64,000 bases of DNA. Origin: Mesostigma viride. Its lineage: Eukaryota > Streptophyta > Mesostigmatophyceae > Mesostigmatales > Mesostigmataceae. Below are positions 31,419-42,581 of the stretch, piece by piece. The number at the start of each line of letters is the position of its first letter. Positions within the stretch are counted from its first letter, which is position 1. Both the position numbers and the translations under genes were made by a program. The stretch lies in contig RPFO01000231.1 of the NCBI GenBank assembly GCA_009746045.1, forward strand, positions 1,620,840 to 1,684,839, read 5' to 3'. Under the pieces are notes generated by a model. It was given only the letters and a program-made list of their open reading frames with translations. It had not been told where the DNA came from and did not search any database.

Positions 31419-31620
31419 TGTAACAGAAAAAAATGGTGGCCTCTGCGATCCACTAAATACAACAGGTCCTTTACCTCCTGTCACTAAACGCAGAACGGAC
31501 TTACCAAATCGATCCCAAGAGACAGAGGAGATTCTTAGCACTCTCCAGGAATCGTAGAGGGTGGTCGTTTCCCGACTAGACGCCTTTTTCTACGAGATGG
31601 TACTTACGTGGTAGAGGCTG
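31419..31620 (-). mobile_element. LTR fragment related to the 36,429 element
   Basis: It starts TGTAACAGAAAAAAATGGTG and follows, on the minus strand, the last 190 bp or so of the LTRs at 36,429-37,156 and 42,582-43,311, with many substitutions. It shares AGGAATCGTAGAGGGTGGTC and CGAGATGGTACTTACG-type phrases. It is an older partial LTR of a related element. The rest of the interval to 31,947 shows nothing that I can name. Confidence 0.7.
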
Positions 31621-31947
31621 CCCGGGTGTGAGCCCGTCTCGTCTGGGTAGCATATGTCCATGCCTACTCTATCATGGTAAGTCCACGGGTGGCAACGAAG
31701 CGTCATAAAGCATCAAATGGAGGATGCGTGTCAGATGGTCATGACGAGTGACACAGCTACCTCTAGTCACACCCGTGGCCGGGACGTCATGTATATACGT
31801 CGCTAATGTACATGCTTCCACTTTCATCATGCATCAATCCAACAAAATTATATCGCCTAGAATAAAGTTATAGGTACACAACGTATTATCAAATTATATG
31901 TAAGTCAGCGGCAATGACTCATGAGTACTGTGCACAACTAATCTTCC

Positions 31948-34900
31948 CTATGATGCCAGCTTTGCACATGCCTCCCGGTGCCCCTCCTTCCAGTGCTTCT
32001 TCTGGCATTCCCGTGAGCAGTACCCTGCCAGCCGGCACCCGCCACACCGTCGCAGCGACGGCATTTTGGCCTCACATCCCCAGCATGGCCTCACAGCCGC
32101 GGCGTCACCTGTCGACCCCCCACTGGCACTGGGAACCGCTTGCCCGGCACCTGCAATCCCCAACCCAGCAGCGGAGATGCCATGTGCAACTTTCTCCCGC
32201 CCCCTCCGTAGTTCCGAACCAGAGGCCGGCCCTGCATTCGGGGGCGTGGCGATGGGAACCTCCTTCCACACCTGCTTCAATGTGGCCACCTCATCCCTCA
32301 CTTCCTTGAATTGTGGTATGTCCTCGGGGCGGAGTGGCCGGAACACCGGCACCTGCAGCGCCGCCACGCGCCCAACCTCCCCCAGAAGCTCCAGCATTTT
32401 AACGGGATTTGCGTCCGGCTCTCCCTTTAACGGGCCCAGCGCGCGGAGCGCCATGCAGAGGGTGAAATAAGACTCGGCCAGCCCGTCGGTGTCCGCGGGG
32501 AGTTTCTGTTGGAAGCGCTTGATGTAGGCGATTGCGTCAGCAGGTCGGTCATACATGAGTCGCGCCATCCGGTACTCCAGCGTGCACGCCATCATCTCTC
32601 GGAACTTTGCCATCTCCCCCGAGGACCCCGCCAACTCAGGCGGGTCGTACGGCCACAGCGACGTGCTGGCATCTGTACGCAGCAGCTTCGCAGCAGCATC
32701 CAGGTCGGCCAGCACGCCGATCCGGTCACCGCACAACACCCCCCGCCAGCACAGCAACGCGGGCACCATGCGGCGTGGAGCCGCCTTGATCGCCAGGTCA
32801 GCCAGCCGGATGCGGTCCCGCAAGTCCCTGGCCATGACCACCTGGACCATGGCTGCCTGAAAGAACGCCGACGACGATGAAGGCGCCGCATCCTGGCCGC
32901 CACCACCGCGATTCGCAGCGTGAACCCCAGCATGACTGGCATTGTGGGAAGATGATGCTGGTGGTGGGCCCTTCTCCAGCACGCGGCTCACGTGTTCAAA
33001 CAGCCCTTGCACCTTGCCGGGCAAAGGTGCCACTTCCCCGGTCTCCACGTTCACCGTACTCGGAATGCAGGGCACGTTGTCATCAAACATGTACGCATAG
33101 TACAGCTCCGTGAGGGCGGCCGCATAATCCTTCCTGACGATCGCTGCCAGCGCCTTCATGAAATGACGGCATGAGTACAGCATGCCCCACCCAGTGTATG
33201 ACCCGCAGTGACTGCGCACGTACAGCTCGAGCATCGGCAGGTGCACAGGGAGGCCCCCAGAGATGAGACGGCTAGTAGCCTCCACGCTGGGCAGCACCGA
33301 TGCCAAAAGGCCCATTACCTCGAACAGCACCTCAGGCTCCAAGGGGATTCCCTTCACTACAAGCTCTACTCCGGGCAACAGGCCCACCATATCGAGATTC
33401 TCAATGGTGCGGGCCTTGCTACTGCCGGCCGGCACATGCTCATCATCACATCCCGCACTTGCCCCGCTGGCAATGGTGGAACCGGCTGCCTTTGACCCTC
33501 CGCTCTCACCGCTGCCAGATGCGGTGCCTTGGTTGGCAGTGGACGTGCTAGAGGTACCAGGAGCCATAGACGCGCTAGCGGCCCTGCGCTCATCGCTGGC
33601 CCCATGACCACCACTGCCGCCATCGTCGTCCTCAGCGCTGCCAAGATTTCCCCTGGCCAGCCGCCTTGTCAGCGCGTCAAGCTCGCCCTGCGCCCCTGGC
33701 ACGTCCTTGGCCGCCGCCTGCGACAAAAGCCGCTGCGCCATCCGCAGGTCCTTTCCCGACTTTGCCCGTGTCGCCATGTAGCGCCCCGCCAGGAAACAGC
33801 CATCTGGGAAACCCATTTTGGCAGCCGGCAGAAGGAATCGCGTGTGCGCCTCGGCCTCCATCCCCTTGGGGAGAAACTGCAACCCCATGGCAACCAGCAC
33901 CATCGGAACGATCTCCTGGTCCGGGCACCCGGCACCTGGCGATGACAAAGACATTAAACCCAGCTTGCCAGCCCTCTCCGCCAGCTGGGCCGCCTCCTGC
34001 TCCAATGCGGTGGGCTTACGGACGCGGCTCAACCTCTCCATCAACCACTCTCGATACTCCAGGCATTTTTTTGTGTCCACCGCCCTCCCCGCCCGATACT
34101 CCACAAAGCTGGGCGTCGCGTCGCCCGCAGCCGCCAGTGCCCCCAGCAGCTCGTCCTGGGACATCCCCGTGTCCCGCAATCTCTGGATGTCCAAGCAGAT
34201 CCCTCCTTCCAGTGCCAATGTGGGTCCCTGGACGCCCTCCTTGGATCCCTCCTCGCGCGCTCGCAACGCCTGCGCGTGCCGGCGGGCAGCTTCCAATATC
34301 CGGATCCCCTCCGGCCCCGGTTGTTTGTTGGCCACCTCCACCAGACCCTTGACCGCGATGACCTCGCCCGCCTCAGCCGCCTTGTGCAGCCACGCGATCG
34401 CCTCGTTAGCGTCCCTCCCGCACTCAGACCCCTGCAACAGCACCGCCGCCAGGTTCACCATGGCGACCGACACGCCGAGGCTCGCGGCGCACCGGTAGAA
34501 CGCCACATACTCCTCTGGCGGCCGGCCCTGCCGTTGCAGCTTCATGGCCACCTCGGTCATGGCTTCAGGGTTGCCCCCTTCTGCTGCCATCCGCGTCAAG
34601 CGCTCCGCCTGAACGGGGTCCTTGTCCAGACCTCCGAGTCCGCGGTGGTAAGCCATGCTCAGGAACCCCTGGCATGTTGCCCCCGACCGGTCCAGCACCC
34701 CGAGCACCCGATACTCTGGCGCCGGGCATTCCTGTATGCATCGGCGTGCCCAGGCGATCCCTCTGCCTTCGTCGGGCGGCACACCCTCACCGTGCATGTA
34801 GATGCTGGCAAGCGCGGCCATGGCGGCCGTGCAGCCGGCCTCAGCCTCCCGCTCATAGAGGGCGATTGCCTCCTGGAACCGCCACGCTTTTTCTAATTCT

Positions 34901-35508
34901 AACGCCCGGCTCAACTCCTTCTGCCGTTCGTCATAGAGGTGCGCCGCTCGCTCCTCCTCGTCGAGCAGGGCCACCTGTTCATCCCTGCTCAAGCCCTGGC
35001 CCCATTCAAGCCGCCGCCTGCGCGCAGACGCATCCGGGGTTTTGATGTCAGCCCGCCCGCCAGGGTGGGGCGGGGTGTACCCGCTCTCGTCAGGCAGGAA
35101 CTTGAACGCGCGCGGGAGGGGAGGGACGTTGCACTGGGGACCGCTGGGCTGGCTATGGATGGCGGCCCGGGCATCAGGCAAAAGCTTTCTGAGCGCAGGG
35201 CTGGGCGCTGCTTGCATCCCCTCCACAAGCACATCTTCCGCCTCTTGGCTGCGCTGGAGGGCAAGCAGGCACTGGGCAGCGATCTCGTAGCCTCTCGACC
35301 AGGCCTTGTCGGCAAGGACGCTTCTCTTGCACACTATCAGAGCTGCCATGTGCTTGTCAAGCTTGTAGAGGCATTTCGCTCGGTTCGTGTGCCACTTGGC
35401 GCAGTGTGGCTCTTCCTCAGCAAGCTGTGCGTACTCGTCTGCAGCCTCCGCATATTCGCGTGCAGAGAAAAGTTCACGTGCCTTTTCCTCCCGGTTTGAA
35501 GGCCCCAT
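31948..35508 (-). CDS. TPR/Sel1/MYND zinc-finger protein, copy C
   Basis: Intronless frame of 1,186 residues. Residues 5-110 form the TPR-like region (EEKARELFSAREYAEAADEY, KAWSRGYEIAAQCLLALQ). The linker near 110-195 is almost identical to copy B. Sel1-like repeats at about 220-400 include GCTAAMAALASIYMHGEGV and AMVNLAAVLLQGSECGRD. A second Sel1 stretch lies near 550-625 (GCFLAGRYMATRAKSGKDLR). The block HLPMLELYVRSHCGSYTGWG follows. The MYND finger is at 1,142-1,181. Identity to copy B is very uneven: near total in the linker and MYND finger, much lower in the Sel1 repeats. It is most likely an adaptor protein. It starts at the only nearby Met (MGPSNREEKAR), which aligns with copies A and B. 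Confidence 0.88.
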   Translation of the reverse strand: MGPSNREEKARELFSAREYAEAADEYAQLAEEEPHCAKWHTNRAKCLYKLDKHMAALIVCKRSVLADKAWSRGYEIAAQCLLALQRSQEAEDVLVEGMQAAPSPALRKLLPDARAAIHSQPSGPQCNVPPLPRAFKFLPDESGYTPPHPGGRADIKTPDASARRRRLEWGQGLSRDEQVALLDEEERAAHLYDERQKELSRALELEKAWRFQEAIALYEREAEAGCTAAMAALASIYMHGEGVPPDEGRGIAWARRCIQECPAPEYRVLGVLDRSGATCQGFLSMAYHRGLGGLDKDPVQAERLTRMAAEGGNPEAMTEVAMKLQRQGRPPEEYVAFYRCAASLGVSVAMVNLAAVLLQGSECGRDANEAIAWLHKAAEAGEVIAVKGLVEVANKQPGPEGIRILEAARRHAQALRAREEGSKEGVQGPTLALEGGICLDIQRLRDTGMSQDELLGALAAAGDATPSFVEYRAGRAVDTKKCLEYREWLMERLSRVRKPTALEQEAAQLAERAGKLGLMSLSSPGAGCPDQEIVPMVLVAMGLQFLPKGMEAEAHTRFLLPAAKMGFPDGCFLAGRYMATRAKSGKDLRMAQRLLSQAAAKDVPGAQGELDALTRRLARGNLGSAEDDDGGSGGHGASDERRAASASMAPGTSSTSTANQGTASGSGESGGSKAAGSTIASGASAGCDDEHVPAGSSKARTIENLDMVGLLPGVELVVKGIPLEPEVLFEVMGLLASVLPSVEATSRLISGGLPVHLPMLELYVRSHCGSYTGWGMLYSCRHFMKALAAIVRKDYAAALTELYYAYMFDDNVPCIPSTVNVETGEVAPLPGKVQGLFEHVSRVLEKGPPPASSSHNASHAGVHAANRGGGGQDAAPSSSSAFFQAAMVQVVMARDLRDRIRLADLAIKAAPRRMVPALLCWRGVLCGDRIGVLADLDAAAKLLRTDASTSLWPYDPPELAGSSGEMAKFREMMACTLEYRMARLMYDRPADAIAYIKRFQQKLPADTDGLAESYFTLCMALRALGPLKGEPDANPVKMLELLGEVGRVAALQVPVFRPLRPEDIPQFKEVRDEVATLKQVWKEVPIATPPNAGPASGSELRRGREKVAHGISAAGLGIAGAGQAVPSASGGSTGDAAAVRPCWGCEAKMPSLRRCGGCRLAGYCSRECQKKHWKEGHREACAKLAS

Positions 35509-36250
35509 TGCTAGAATTTCTCGAACATAGGACCAGAATATTGTTTGTTGCCGTACACAATAGGACCGCGAGTTAAGCCGGGGACCTAGACTCTTTCCAA
35601 GGGCAAAGAAAACTTAGCACATGTTCCGACTTCGAGGAAAAGCTGCAAAAGAAAATGCTTTGTACTATCCTCAAGGCAATGCCGCAAGCAGCATCGTCAG
35701 TCATTCTAACTCGTGCCTTGATCCGACGTGACCACTAATTGCTGCCTGGAAAGCCTGGCCCATCATAAGTCGCAGCGGAGATGCCAGGTTGGTGGCGATA
35801 CGCGAACATGGAGGCGGCGTCACGAGCTTTCCATCCAGTCAATATGATCCTGCCACTGCTATGATAGGCGTAACATGACGTGCACCCGCTTTCGTCGGAC
35901 AGCTTGCCGACTAAACCTGATTCCCTGCCGCGAAAACTGTAGCAGCTAGGATGGCACGATACGCGGTGAGGAAGAAGAATGGCAAAACCAAAGCTTTGCG
36001 CAGCCGATCTGTGTACGGGACGAAGGCCAGGACATCATTTTCCTTGACATCTGGTTTGGTTATCTACGGCGAAGCTGCTGAGATATCCGTGCACGCTTGA
36101 CCCCGGCCCTACTCGTGGCCAATAAAACCCCAATCATAATTTACAGGGGTAAGAATCAAGTAATCATCACGTGATTCCTAGGTCCAACTGTCCAAGGCAC
36201 GCACTACGCGCTGTACCTAGAAATGGTAGGCGATAGCCCGCCTTAGGCCT
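35509..36250. other. Upstream region of copy C, no gene seen
   Basis: Unique sequence with short frames only. It should contain the copy C promoter on the minus strand; I cannot point to a convincing TATA box. Confidence 0.4.
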
Positions 36251-36410
36251 TACCTGGCTGTCCGCGACACTCTCGGAGCTAGTGTAAACATGGGGGAGGG
36301 ACCCCCCCCCCCTACCCCCAAAACTGGGGGGGCGGGGGGTACAGGGTCGGACCCCCCCCCCCACACACACACAGAAAATGGGGGGGGGGGGAGTCGCCAG
36401 CCAAATTCTT
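36251..36410. repeat. GC-rich fold-back repeat, copy 1
   Basis: It begins TGGCTGTCCGCGACACTC and includes alternating C-runs and G-runs (CCCCCAAAACTGGGGGG). A related copy lies in inverted orientation at 49,515-49,660. The runs could form hairpins or G-quadruplexes. Confidence 0.6.
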
Positions 36411-36428
36411 TATTTCGGCTAAGGGAGC

Positions 36429-37156
36429 TGTAACAGTATTTTCTGACAGTGTGTATACTGTTACATCCAAGTGGACGTGAACTTGTAGTTCAGCGTTCAG
36501 TGTATATGGCTGAGTCCTTTGTACGGCCAAAGTGTTATGATTCCTGGCCTGACTGGACTTTTGGGGACTTATATGCGGAGTGCCCTTTTGATGGTCCTTT
36601 GTGTTGGGCCCTGGACGGTACGGGACAGTACCTTGGAATCTATGTGTAATCTGACTGATGTCAGTTAGTATCTTTCGTAAGTTAGGGGTGTAAAGCATAC
36701 AGAGAGAGAACCTTACCGGTTCATCTGTGTTCTGATTGGCTGAGACCTGTAGGATTGCGTTGGACTCCTCTGTGTCGGCGGGGACATAAGCTTTGCCTGT
36801 TTGTCACCATAGCCATCACGCGGATACCCCCAATTATGTGAAGTTATTTCTAATAACCAAACATGCTCACTTCAGGCCCTGTTATTGGACAGCCATATCC
36901 GATAGACAGGAAGTCTTGTGTCTGTATGAACAAGCAGAGAGACGCCCGACCAAAAGGGACCACCGCTCTCTATCGCGTAAGTACCGTCTCGTAGGAAGGC
37001 CTCTAGACGGGAAACGACCACCCTCTACGATTCCTGGAGAGTGCTAGGAATCTCCCCTGTCTCTTGGGGTTTGATAAGTCCGTTCTGTCTTTAATGACAG
37101 GAGGTAAAAGATCTGTGCATTTAGTGGAGCAGAGACCACCATTTTATTCTGTTACA
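36429..37156 (+). repeat. 5' LTR of LARD element
   Basis: 728-bp left LTR with TG...CA ends. The 66-codon frame inside it (36,449-36,649) is repeated identically in the right LTR and is not a separate gene. Confidence 0.95.
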
Positions 37157-37157
37157 T

Positions 37158-37170
37158 TGGTAATCGGAGG
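37158..37170 (+). promoter_or_regulatory. Primer binding site of LARD element
   Basis: TGGTAATCGGAGG one base after the left LTR. It resembles the primer site of the gag-only element (TGGTATCGGAGG) with one extra A, which suggests use of the same initiator-Met-type tRNA primer. Confidence 0.65.
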
Positions 37171-39109
37171 TTTGACCTCTGAACAGACTTATCAAAGCAT
37201 GGGACGAGTTTCCGTGTACTGACTCTTTCAGTATACATCAACCATTTCCGCCTACCACGTTTTTTCTACCGAGGGAAGAACAAGAACGATAGCATTCGTC
37301 CTGGTTGAGACATTTAGAAGAAAGCTTTCTATCTAGCTCAGCGGCCAGTCACCTGGTGGTTTCACTAACCCTGCTGACTGTATAGAGCGCATTCTTCACT
37401 GGCAGCGAATTTCTTTTTGCAGTCTGTGTTGCGGAATAGGCTAGGCGTCTGGCATGGGACGTTCTCACGAACAAGCCGAGCCAGACCACATTTTCCTGAG
37501 CCCAAGCTAACGCACCAGACCAGCCAACTCAAGTGATTCTGCTGCTGTCGCCTATTCGACACTGCGTCAATCTGCCCGACCCGCTGAAACGGCAACGAGC
37601 TCTACACGACAACAACAATCAGCCGACACAGTGTGGTGGTGGCGACGAGTTCTTCCAGTCGTGCCAATGCCTTCTTTTTCAACGACTACATCTGCCAGTT
37701 TTAGTGACAACATCTTCATGTTTCGGCAACAACCTTTCGCTCTAGCGCCGACGTTTGGCTGTAGCAGCGACTTCTGGTTGTGGCGACAGCGTCGTCTGCT
37801 GCAACGGCATCTGCTAGGCCAACATCTTGAAAAGCAGGTGGGCACCTGGTGATCTCTTTTGGTTGCAGAAGAGATGCCTAGGGGATGAGACATTTTTCTT
37901 TCTGTTCACCACCATGATGCTAGAATGGAGAAGACCCAGTCCTGTAAGCAGTTTGGAGGAAGGTCTTTTCCCTGTTCTAGTCATGGCTTGTAAAAAGGGT
38001 GACAGTCCCATGTCTCTTAAGGTGTGCTGTAATACTGCTGACACCTTGACGGTGTTGTGCCTAACACCTGCGTGCCTAGTTAGGGAGTGCTGGCTTCTTC
38101 CCCCATAGGGTGGGAGGAGAACAACCTAGTTGTTCCCATCATTACATTATTCCATGCCTGTGATGCTGTTTTAGCATTGCTGTGTGAGTCTGAGCTTTTA
38201 GCACTCACCATAGGCTTGCGTGGAGTAAATGTTTTGATTGGTGCCTGTCACTGCCCTCTAGTAGTGTATCTGGTACATTGTAGGGTCTCACCCACCGTAA
38301 AAATTTTCTGGGAGGGTGTGGATCTGACCAGACACCTTGTGCATGGTTCTGGCACGTACCAGCACACAGCCAGATAGTTAGTAATAGAAAGGCTATCCAT
38401 TCCAGGATGGTTTTGATAGTCAGTAGTTTATTTAGAATACAACCAGGACTTGGGTCAGCCAGCATTCAATGTTATTTCTTGGTGCAGGCTGAAACTTGTA
38501 CCCCTGTCCTGGGTAGTCACGGGCACTTGTATTATCTATGGATGGTGTGCTCTATTGCATCTATGGCTTGGCTTGCCTCTGTAGATGTGATAGAGTACTG
38601 CACTCTATAGATAGTATGACGTGCACCTCTTCAGTTGCATAGACATCTTGCAGCTGTAGGTAGCTACTGCGGTGCCTCTTTTGAGTGCATGCTTCTGCAG
38701 TGCCTCCTTGGGTGCATCCCTGCCATGTTCTCTGGTCTTGCACACATAGGTGCCTTGATGGCGTGAACTAGCTATTTTGTTCACTGCTGAGAACATTGTA
38801 ATGGGCAGTGTCAAGTCTTTCCTTTTCTTCTTTTTTTTAGTAGAAAGGATGCTTGTTCACTGGGTCCCATAAGGAGTATGGTCATCAATGTTGCTGCATA
38901 GGACGTACTTTACGTCTGCCCTTGATGACTCAGGTTGGCAATAGTGCCTTTTAGCAATCTGCTGTAGTCATAGTTTTATAGCTGGCTTGTCCTAGACACG
39001 TGGGCTGTTACGTGTTGTCACCCTGTGTCTTGGTTAAGACCTGCTGCTTAGGGGAGCCACTAACAGTCTCCCTGTCACCTGATTTAGGCCATACAGTATT
39101 ATATAGCAT

Positions 39110-39325
39110 TATAGGCCACCTGTTGGGAGAAACAGTTTGTTTGTCTCCTGACCCTGCCAAGGTTGCCTGTACTGTTTAGTTCTAGTTTTAGGTCGCCTGT
39201 TGGGAGAAGTTTGTTTGTCTCCTAACCCTGCCAAGGCTGCCGGTATTTTCTGTACCAGTTTTGGGCTGCCTGTTGGGAGAAAATAATTTGTTCTCTCCTA
39301 ACCCTGCCAGGGCTGCCTGTAGATT
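39110..39325 (+). repeat. Three tandem ~75-bp repeats in LARD interior
   Basis: CCTGTTGGGAGAA...TCTCCTNACCCTGCCA occurs three times, starting near 39,117, 39,195 and 39,267. Each unit has inverted GGGAGA and TCTCC phrases, so each may fold into a hairpin. Such repeats could serve packaging of a non-coding element, but that is conjecture. Confidence 0.65.
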
Positions 39326-41554
39326 CCAAGTGCCTAACTCTTACGTCAGTCACTCAGGTTTACATCTTTCTTGTGGCCATTGGGATGGTGTAGACGTTGT
39401 GCTTATCATGGATGACGTCTATACAGTTGCCCCTGGTTGCCTTATTATGGAAAGATGTACAGTTGGTTGATAGATGCGTGACAGTTGTTTTTCAGTCATG
39501 AAAGCAGTCACTAGCATCTGTCCCAGTGTTGGATATACCAGAATCCCCACGAGGTTTTGGTTGTTTGCAGTCTTATAAGAGCTTGCCTGAGGGTAAATGA
39601 TGTGCCAGTACGCCATGGCTGAGTTTTACTTATTTTGCTTTTTCCTCAGTGACCTGGACTTCAATCACTTGGGCTTTCTCTGCATGTAAGCCTTTCTTGT
39701 TAGCTGTCTGCTGACTACTGATGAAGTTCATATGGTCAGAAACAGTGGGAGTCATACTTCTCATGTGATTCCCTGTTTTCAAGCTCTCTCTCTCTCCGCG
39801 TGCAGTCTGTGACTCCAGTGCACCAGGTATACAGACTGTGTGCATACCTAGAGTACTCATCTTCTTCAGTTCTCACCGTTATGAGAGCTTTGAGTATTCG
39901 CACGGCCTATGGAGTGGCCTAATGGTGTGCATCTTTTGGAGCAGTGGACATCATGAACAGAGTTGCTAGGGTGTGTCAAGGACGTTTTGTGGCTATCATA
40001 ACAGGGATGCAGACGAGCATTCATTAAGTGTGGAGTTTACCGGTGGCTTTGTTGCTCAAACTCCGCACTGCTTGTCAATTGCTTGCCTTTGTTATTGATC
40101 CTTGTCACTGTCCTCTTGACCCCCTTCTGATCTTTCCTTGCTTGCTAATCCTTGTCTTGGGAAGATCTCACCTCTCACCTCTGTTCATTTCTTTGTCTAT
40201 CTTGCTGCCTCCCATGAGTGGACTTTGTGGTATCCTCTCATGTCTGTCTGAGAGCCTCTCTCTGATAGAGTTTTAATTGGGTACAACAGTATGCTGGCAT
40301 CTGTACCCTGAGTGCCTACTCACTCACCTTCAGTTGTACATGATGCAAGGGGTCTTGCTACAGCTCTTGAGTATTTCTCTATGCTGACGGACCCTTCCGC
40401 CCTTGAGCTGCCCACAGTACAACAGCGTTCTGGATCAATGGACAATTTTTGTACCTAGGATGGGTTGTGATACTGTTGCTGAGAGTCTTAACCTAGGAGC
40501 TGTGAGCTCTCTTTGTGTTGACCTCGTCAGCCTTACCCGCTGCTTGACATCAATCTGCAACCTTATGGCTGTCAAGGATTAATCCATGTTGTGTGGTCTC
40601 ACAGGAACATCTTATGGAGGGAGCCTGTCTGACCTTGTTGTCTTGTGGGTTTGAGATGCCCTCACCCCTACACCTTGACAGGGTTGGCTGGCCCCATCCC
40701 CCTTCCTGTGACTAACCCATGACTGTCCTGTGACCACGCCGTTGGCAGATTGTTGGCAGTATGCCTGCTGATTGCATCCAGTTAATCAGTGGCAGATTTG
40801 GGAACGAGTTTGTCTGCTGGTGGTATCCAGTTCACCATGCAGAGACAGTACCTCTGTTTGGCCAGTGCCTTCTGGTTGTTTCCAGTTTACCCGAGGCGGC
40901 CAGATGAATGAACGCTTACGTGCTGGTTGTCTCCAGTTTACCAGCTGTTGAGTAATTGGACCATGGCTCTGCATGATCAATGATGTGCTGAATTGCCTTG
41001 GTCTAAGGTGTCACTCACTCTTGGCACTGAGTGATGCATTGAGCCTTGATGATGGTCGCGGTCTTGGGTGACCTGAGTCGTTCCAAGATCGTTGGTTGCT
41101 TCACCATTCCAGTTGAGAGAGACTGATGAGTGTGCCTTGTTCATTTAGGGCCACTTGTTTGTGGGTTGAGATGTGGCCGCAGGCTTTCCCTCACCCTAGC
41201 CCCCTGCGTCTTGTCTTAGAGGGGAGGAGATCTATGAGGTCTATGGCAGATGGACATCACTATTTGCCTATGAAACTGATTGGGATTTTCAGTTTCTTCT
41301 TTTGTTACCTCATAGATCCCATTCTGTCCTGGTGACCTGTGCCTTCATGGCAGATTTGCTGTGGTCACCTGACTGAGGGCCTTAGGACATTTCTGTCTTC
41401 AGTTCTGGGCCTCTGGTCTACATTAAATTGTGGTCAGCGTGCTTTGGTCAGCAAGTTCTGCTTCCAGTGGTTGACATCCGGAGTCTTCCTGCTGCAATTT
41501 TCCTTCTTGGAGCCGATCCAGTGTTTGACCTGCAATCCAGAATGTGGACCTCGG

Positions 41555-41652
41555 ATGGAGAATCTGGAGTGGCCAGATTTGCATGGGATGGAAAATCTGG
41601 AGTGGCCAGATTTGGATGGGTTGGAGAATCTGGGGTGGCCAGATTTTGGAGA
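41555..41652 (+). repeat. Three tandem ~35-bp repeats in LARD interior
   Basis: GAATCTGGAGTGGCCAGATT occurs three times with small changes. In one frame it gives the repeated peptide MENLEWPDL. A CCAGTTCCAGTT-type array follows at 41,935-42,050. Confidence 0.7.
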
Positions 41653-42570
41653 TCAGTTTTACTACGTGCTTGCAGTGATCCAGTTGTGGGAGACCTTGTC
41701 TTGGACGCGTGGACTTGGTGCAGTCTACCTGCTTTCTATGGATCCAGTTTGGGATGTGCAGATATGGCGCAATCTTTGTTGCTAGTGGGATATGCAGAGA
41801 GAATCTGTTATGATGCTTACTGTGATGGGCATGGCGGATTCCATGAGTGAGCCCTCTCAACACTGCGGTTCCTTATTCTCTGCTTATGTGTCTTTTGAGG
41901 CCATGCTTGCCTTTCTTTAGAAGACACTTCCTGTACCAGCAGATCCAGTTCCAGTTCTGTTCTTTTTCCAATTCCAGATCTGCTTCCAGTTGCTATTTCC
42001 AGTTCCAATTCCAGTTCCAGTTCCAGGTCCAGGTCCAGTCCTGTTTTCAGACTTTTTGAGTCTTCAGCTTTAAGGCGGCTGTTCCTTTCACCTGCCTTGT
42101 TTGATACCAGTTGTGATGACAATTGTACTTGCAGAGTACTAGGGTCTTTTCTTTGTAGGAGTTAAAGATGAGCCCAGTACCATTTAGTCTTTTCTCTGGC
42201 TGGAGTCCCAGGAGAAGACAGTAGTTGGTTTAGAGTTTTGGGTTTTATTTTGTGTTTTCTGTGTTTTTGAGTTTTGTGGTAGTGTGACAACTTCCTCCCC
42301 AGATAGGTTGTGTGTTATGTGTTCAGGCTGTGAGTCTTGCCCATGAACTCAGTTCCCAAGAGGGTTGATGACGCCTTTGTGGTCGAGACTTAAGGCCTGG
42401 AGGGATAACTGGGTCGTGCGGCCAGCCTGTGCTTTGCAGACCTTTTCCTTTGTCCATAGACTCAGATCCTTGCAGGGTCAATGATGCCGTGTTGGCGGAG
42501 ACTTGAGGCCTGTGGGGATGTTGGCAGTCATGCGACTGGTCTGTTTGGCAGAGCTGGTAGCTCTGTTCTT

Positions 42571-42581
42571 GGGGGGAGGAA
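42571..42581 (+). promoter_or_regulatory. Polypurine tract of LARD element
   Basis: GGGGGGAGGAA directly before the right LTR. Confidence 0.8.

Noticed and set aside
36449-36649. 66-codon frame repeated exactly at 42,602-42,802
   Set aside because: Identical because both lie in the two LTRs; no evidence of a protein.
41339-41785. 148-codon frame in the LARD interior with MENLEWPDL repeats
   Set aside because: The repeats come from a 35-bp tandem DNA repeat; no retroelement domain is visible.
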